A DNA stretch of 16,327 nucleotides, taken from an uncultured Lachnospiraceae bacterium. Lineage in GTDB: Bacteria > Bacillota > Clostridia > Lachnospirales > Lachnospiraceae. Where the stretch lies: assembly GCA_937916415.1 (NCBI GenBank), contig CALGGH010000107.1, positions 1 through 16,327 of the forward strand. The letters are read 5' to 3'. Position 1 is the stretch's first letter. Every line of letters begins with the position of its first letter. The position numbers and the translations under genes are program-made. The notes below the pieces were generated by a model. The model saw only the letters and a list, made by a program, of their open reading frames with translations, did no database searches and was not told the DNA's origin. This document shows, piece after piece, positions 13,430 through 16,327 of the stretch.

Positions 13430-14860
13430 TTACTTCACGTACTCAGACTTAACGTATGCAACCTGTCCCTTATATTTTATCTTGGACCATCCATTGTCCA
13501 TCTTCTCGATCAGTTCCAGTTTTTCACCGCCATATACCGTGGCGATCTTATCTCCGTCCGTGCTTGGCGTGGACCTGATGCGCACGCTGTCCTGAACGAT
13601 GACGGTACCCGAAGTCTTCTCAGGATCGGCGGAAGCGGTCTTAGTCTTGGAATCGTCGGTCTTGGCCGTGGCATCCTTGGTTTTGGAATCGGAATCAGCA
13701 GCGGCAGCATCCGTCTTGGTTTCATCCTTTTTATCAGCGTCATCAGCCTTGGCCGTCGCAGCATCATCAGAGGACATCTGTGAATCACCGTCATTCACGG
13801 TGATCACGGTCTCCGTCTTGCCGTCCTCCAGGAACTCCGTCTTGATGAACGCGCTCTTGCCGTTATAATCTATCTCGCTCCAGCCGTTGCCCTTCTTTTC
13901 TATGAGCTTGAATTCCTGACCCTCCGAAGCCTTGCCCAGCTTGTCGGCCGTCTCGGAATCCGAGCTGCGTATGTTGACGGTCGTGGTGGCCTTGACGGTG
14001 GTCACGACCTCCTTAGTGATCTCTCCTCCCGTGGATGTTTCAGTGGGCTCATCCGCGCCGGCTTCCGTAGTTTCCGCTGGAGCCGTTTCATCACCCTCTG
14101 CCTGCGCAAGCACCTCTCCTACGGCAGTGTCCACGCTGTCTGTAAGGTCCATCAGAAATACAGGCAGGTTCTCGTCCTCAGCCAGCATGCCGTTGTACTT
14201 GACCGTCACCTCATTGCTCAGGTCCACGACGTCATCCTGCAGGGACGCCTCCGTGATGTAATTGGCCACGGAATCACTCTCATCGCCATAATTGATATAG
14301 AGATTCCCGCTTTCGTCGGTACATATGAAGTATGCCTGCAGTCCGGGAAGTGCCTTGTCGTAATCACTGAACTTCACCTCCGAATAGACGTACGCCAGGT
14401 AAGAGCCCTCCAGGGGACCGGGTTTGGTGTATACCTTGATGGAATTATACTTGTCTATGTATTTGGCCGTTTCTTCGATGCGGATGGCCTCCGTATCATC
14501 TATGTTGTTATTGATGGAACGCACGGTGTCCACGTCGCCGTCCGCAATGGCCTGATAATACTTTTCCACGAGCTCATTTACCTCGGGATACGCATTCTCC
14601 TCCAGCGCGACCTCAGGAACGGTGATCACGGCATCGCCGCCGATCTGGGAGAGCTTCTCCACCTCAGGAGCGTTCACTTCTTCCGCCTGTTCCTCGGCAG
14701 GACGTGACCCGCGAACTGCCAGTGCGATGATCAACACCAGCACGGCCAATACGCCCACGGCGATGGGCAAAACTATCCTCAGATTCCTGCTCACGTACTT
14801 TTTGACTCCGTGAATAAGTTCCCGCAAGAACTCCACGAGATTGTTATTGGAAGTATTCAT
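13430..14860 (-). CDS. Membrane-anchored protein with two bacterial SH3 domains
   Basis: A 476-residue protein with a short cytoplasmic N-terminus, one transmembrane helix at about residues 28-49 (IRIVLPIAVGVLAV-like core) and a large outside part. Residues about 90-210 form a compact region that looks NTF2-like (YPEVNELVEKYYQAIADGD, then alternating strands), though this is a weak call. An acidic/Thr-rich stretch follows. SH3_3 domain 1 spans about 287-345 (VNIRSSDSETADKLGKASEG to SAFIKTEF). A low-complexity Asp/Lys/Ala/Thr linker runs about 357-416, and SH3_3 domain 2 about 418-476 (VRIRSTPSTDGDKIATVYGG to VAYVKSEYVK). Such domains usually bind peptidoglycan or wall peptides. No catalytic domain is present. 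GAGG lies 6 nt before the ATG. The link to the sugar genes downstream is unclear. Confidence 0.88.
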   Translation of the reverse strand: MNTSNNNLVEFLRELIHGVKKYVSRNLRIVLPIAVGVLAVLVLIIALAVRGSRPAEEQAEEVNAPEVEKLSQIGGDAVITVPEVALEENAYPEVNELVEKYYQAIADGDVDTVRSINNNIDDTEAIRIEETAKYIDKYNSIKVYTKPGPLEGSYLAYVYSEVKFSDYDKALPGLQAYFICTDESGNLYINYGDESDSVANYITEASLQDDVVDLSNEVTVKYNGMLAEDENLPVFLMDLTDSVDTAVGEVLAQAEGDETAPAETTEAGADEPTETSTGGEITKEVVTTVKATTTVNIRSSDSETADKLGKASEGQEFKLIEKKGNGWSEIDYNGKSAFIKTEFLEDGKTETVITVNDGDSQMSSDDAATAKADDADKKDETKTDAAAADSDSKTKDATAKTDDSKTKTASADPEKTSGTVIVQDSVRIRSTPSTDGDKIATVYGGEKLELIEKMDNGWSKIKYKGQVAYVKSEYVK

Positions 14861-14902
14861 TATTATCCTCTACAAAAGCATTGATCCCGTTTCAATGGGC
14901 AT

Positions 14903-15010
14903 GGAAATACGTCCATGTATTTCCGTGCACGGCCTTGTCCCATCCGTGGTACTTGGCCGTAGAAATACGTCCATGTATTTCTGTACACAGCCTTGTCCCA
15001 TCCGTGGTAC
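14903..15010 (-). repeat. Composite hairpin repeat, copy 2 (module order A-B-A-B)
   Basis: Read on the minus strand from 15010 this matches the 8.5-kb element almost base for base. GTACCACGGATGGGACAAGG begins each module A. GAAATAC-ATGGAC-GTATTTC forms module B at 14962-14981 and again at 14904-14923. The period is 58 nt. The outer stem of module B here is GGCTGT with ACGGCC, so a C-to-T change relative to copy 1 keeps pairing as G-U. The element starts right after the T7 that follows the tRNA and ends about 40 nt before the SH3 protein gene. Confidence 0.85.
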
Positions 15011-15017
15011 AAAAAAA

Positions 15018-15089
15018 TGCGCCCGGCAGGAATCGAACCTGCATTAAAGGCGTCGGAGGCCTTCGTTCTATCCATTAGACTACGAGCGC
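15018..15089 (-). tRNA. tRNA-Arg (anticodon CCG)
   Basis: The minus strand folds as a tRNA. The acceptor arm pairs GCGCTCG with CGGGCGC (one G-U), with discriminator A. The anticodon arm is AAGGC-CTCCGAC-GCCTT, giving anticodon CCG. The T arm is GCAGG-TTCGATT-CCTGC, and the D arm lies within GTCTAATGGATAGAAC. The CCA end is not encoded. The next bases in the transcript are T7, acting as a terminator tract. It decodes CGG codons. Confidence 0.95.
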
Positions 15090-15120
15090 ATATGTTACGA
15101 AAATGTTACATAACTTGTAT

Positions 15121-15149
15121 ATCATAGCACAGAAGATAGATTATGTCTA
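15121..15149 (-). promoter_or_regulatory. Promoter of tRNA-Arg
   Basis: On the minus strand TAGACA (15149-15144) is separated by 17 nt from TATGAT (15126-15121). Transcription would start about 25 nt upstream of the mature tRNA 5' end. The promoter begins 11 nt from the edge of the large palindrome. Confidence 0.7.
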
Positions 15150-15160
15150 CCACTAACTGA

Positions 15161-15313
15161 GGATCATGGGGACGGTTCTTTTGGTCAAATGCGATCATGG
15201 GGATCATGGGGACGGTTCTTTTGATCAACTTCTTTGACAGCCAGCATTCACAAGTTGATCAAAAGAACCGTCCCCATGATCGCATTTGACCAAAAGAACC
15301 GTCCCCATGATCC
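15161..15313. repeat. Large imperfect palindrome of four GATCATGGGGACGGTTC units
   Basis: The left arm (15161-15231, 71 nt) and right arm (15252-15313, 62 nt) are exact reverse complements except for a 9-nt tandem duplication (GATCATGGG) in the left arm. The loop is 20 nt (15232-15251). Each arm holds two units of GATCATGGGGACGGTTC followed by TTTTGGTCAAATGC or TTTTGATCAACTT. The element lies between the DUF5688-like gene and the tRNA promoter and has no coding capacity. It resembles REP/REPIN-like non-autonomous elements; a comparable GGGGACGGTTCT motif occurs in other bacteria as far as I recall, but I cannot verify this. Confidence 0.9.
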
Positions 15314-15357
15314 ATTTAAGCATGCCGGCACGCAGTCATGCGTCATACGTCATGCGT

Positions 15358-16263
15358 TCAAACGGCTATCCTGATTTCCCTCCTGTCGCGGTCATAATAG
15401 TACAGGTTGTCGGAAAGCCTCTCTTCCAGGCTTACCTGGGTTTCATTCACCTCGCTGATCATGTCGCGAATGTATTCCACGTCACATGTGTCGCTTTCAG
15501 GCAGTATGATTACCTCATGGATGCTGCTGGGCAGGATGTAGAGGCCGGTGCCGAACCTGTCCGACAATTCTTCTAGCCGGCGTGAATAAAGCATGCTCGT
15601 GGCTCCAAATATCCTCTTGGCGTTGGTCAGCACGTACATGTTTCCAACGGCCGCGTCCACGCCCTGTTCCGGCAGCGGCATAAAGCACTGATTCCGTTCC
15701 ATGATGTCCTTAAGGACCTCATCCATCGACGTCATCTCGTCCTGCATCAGCCTGGGGGTATTGATCCGCGCGTACTCGAACAGCTGCTCATTGTCAATCC
15801 CCCACATGTCCAGATGACAGTTGCGTATCAGGATCGTCGCATATCCGAGCATGCATTCGTCACATACGTGGCAGAACACTATGGCCAGGTCATTCCACTT
15901 TACGTAGGGCACGGATTCAAGCAGTTCCACGTTCATCTCATAATTGACTATCTTGTACACTATGCGGTCCTTCACCTTTTCAAAATCCCTGAAGTAATCC
16001 ATGTTGACGTCATCCCTCTCATGCTCCCGCATGGTCTCTTCAATGTTACGCACTATCTCACCAAAGGGCGTTCCGTCCTCATATTGTTCATAAAACTGCT
16101 CAAGATAGATCGTGGGTGAAACCTTGGACTCCTTGCGGTTTATGACCAGGCCATGAAGCAAGAGTCCGTTGTTCTTCATTACCTCAGTTACCGAAACGTT
16201 TGCCTCAGGCATGAACTCTGCCACGGCTTTCTCGATCTTTGTAAAAAAATCATTTCTTTCCAT
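15358..16263 (-). CDS. DUF5688-like protein of unknown function
   Basis: A 301-residue soluble protein starting MERNDFFTKIEKAVAEFMPE. I place it in the DUF5688 group from the early block VMKNNGLLLHGLVINRKE followed by SPTIYLEQFYEQYEDG, which recurs in many Lachnospiraceae proteins. No function is known to me. No signal peptide, membrane helix or catalytic motif is evident. Late segments (GNMYVLTNAKRIFGATSMLY, LYILPSSIHEVIILPE) look like the conserved C-terminal part of the same family. The ATG at 16263 is chosen because AGGAGG lies 5 nt before it; an in-frame ATG at 16287 would place that site inside the coding region. A TATTAT hexamer around 16293-16298 could be a -10, but the -35 is not clear. 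It has no operon partner downstream: the palindrome and a tRNA follow. Confidence 0.85.
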   Translation of the reverse strand: MERNDFFTKIEKAVAEFMPEANVSVTEVMKNNGLLLHGLVINRKESKVSPTIYLEQFYEQYEDGTPFGEIVRNIEETMREHERDDVNMDYFRDFEKVKDRIVYKIVNYEMNVELLESVPYVKWNDLAIVFCHVCDECMLGYATILIRNCHLDMWGIDNEQLFEYARINTPRLMQDEMTSMDEVLKDIMERNQCFMPLPEQGVDAAVGNMYVLTNAKRIFGATSMLYSRRLEELSDRFGTGLYILPSSIHEVIILPESDTCDVEYIRDMISEVNETQVSLEERLSDNLYYYDRDRREIRIAV

Positions 16264-16327
16264 TTTTCCTCCTGTTTCTCCGGACACAGCAACAATAATA
16301 CGTGATAAAAATGTCTAAAAATACGCA

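Noticed and set aside
15161..15313. CRISPR array
   Set aside because: Units are inverted between two arms and there are no regular unique spacers; it is a palindrome, not an array.
15161..15313. Intrinsic terminator for the DUF5688-like gene
   Set aside because: The arms are far longer than a terminator stem and no T-run follows the outer end of the palindrome on either strand. It could still impede transcription.
16264..16287. Upstream start of the DUF5688-like gene (MSGETGGK extension)
   Set aside because: The AGGAGG lies inside this extension, exactly placed for the ATG at 16263.

Overview
The window reads as a chromosomal stretch of a Lachnospiraceae-type member of the Clostridia with a near-balanced base composition. 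This rests on the gene families present: a DUF5688-like protein, a BspA-type leucine-rich-repeat protein, an LplB/LplC/LipO-like sugar ABC system, a GH42 beta-galactosidase, and an ABC-2 permease with a long extracytoplasmic tail. AGGAGG-type ribosome binding sites support a Firmicute. The species cannot be named from the sequence alone. Every convincing gene lies on the minus strand, so the window reads from high to low coordinates.

Layout in transcription order. (1) 16263-15358: a DUF5688-like protein of unknown function, followed by a large imperfect palindrome (15161-15313) built from four copies of a GGGGACGG-type unit. (2) 15149-15018: a promoter and tRNA-Arg(CCG), ending in a T7 tract that runs straight into a second repeat element (15010-14903). 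(3) 14860-13430: a membrane-anchored protein with two bacterial SH3 domains, then a LacI-family regulator (13397-12378). (4) 12243-8653: a carbohydrate importer (LplB-like permease, LplC-like permease, LipO-like lipoprotein) with its own promoter and a strong intrinsic terminator at 8581-8610. (5) 8482-4016: a tightly packed unit of a MoxR-type AAA+ ATPase, a GH42 beta-galactosidase overlapping it by 4 nt, and an LRR protein 7 nt further on. (6) 3904-2363: cofactor-independent phosphoglycerate mutase (gpmI) with its own promoter. (7) 2270-1: a degenerate-looking ABC ATPase and an ABC-2 type permease that runs off the window.

Working hypothesis: the LacI regulator controls the importer, which brings in a beta-galactoside-type oligosaccharide. 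The adjacent cytoplasmic GH42 enzyme, which has no signal peptide, hydrolyses it, and the hexoses feed glycolysis, of which gpmI is a constitutive step. The pairing of the hydrolase with a MoxR ATPase and an LRR protein, rather than with the importer, is unusual.

The least conventional material is between the genes. One composite hairpin repeat family occurs at 8493-8578 and, in inverse orientation, at 14903-15010. Each copy begins right after a U-tract. The copy at 8.5 kb appears to supply an extended -10 promoter that would start transcription at or next to the AUG of the AAA+ ATPase. A second, unrelated large palindrome lies on the other side of the tRNA. I saw no CRISPR array, no transposase gene and no phage genes. 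There is no gene-free stretch over 300 bases; the longest, between the tRNA and the DUF5688-like gene (15090-15357), holds the tRNA promoter and the palindrome.
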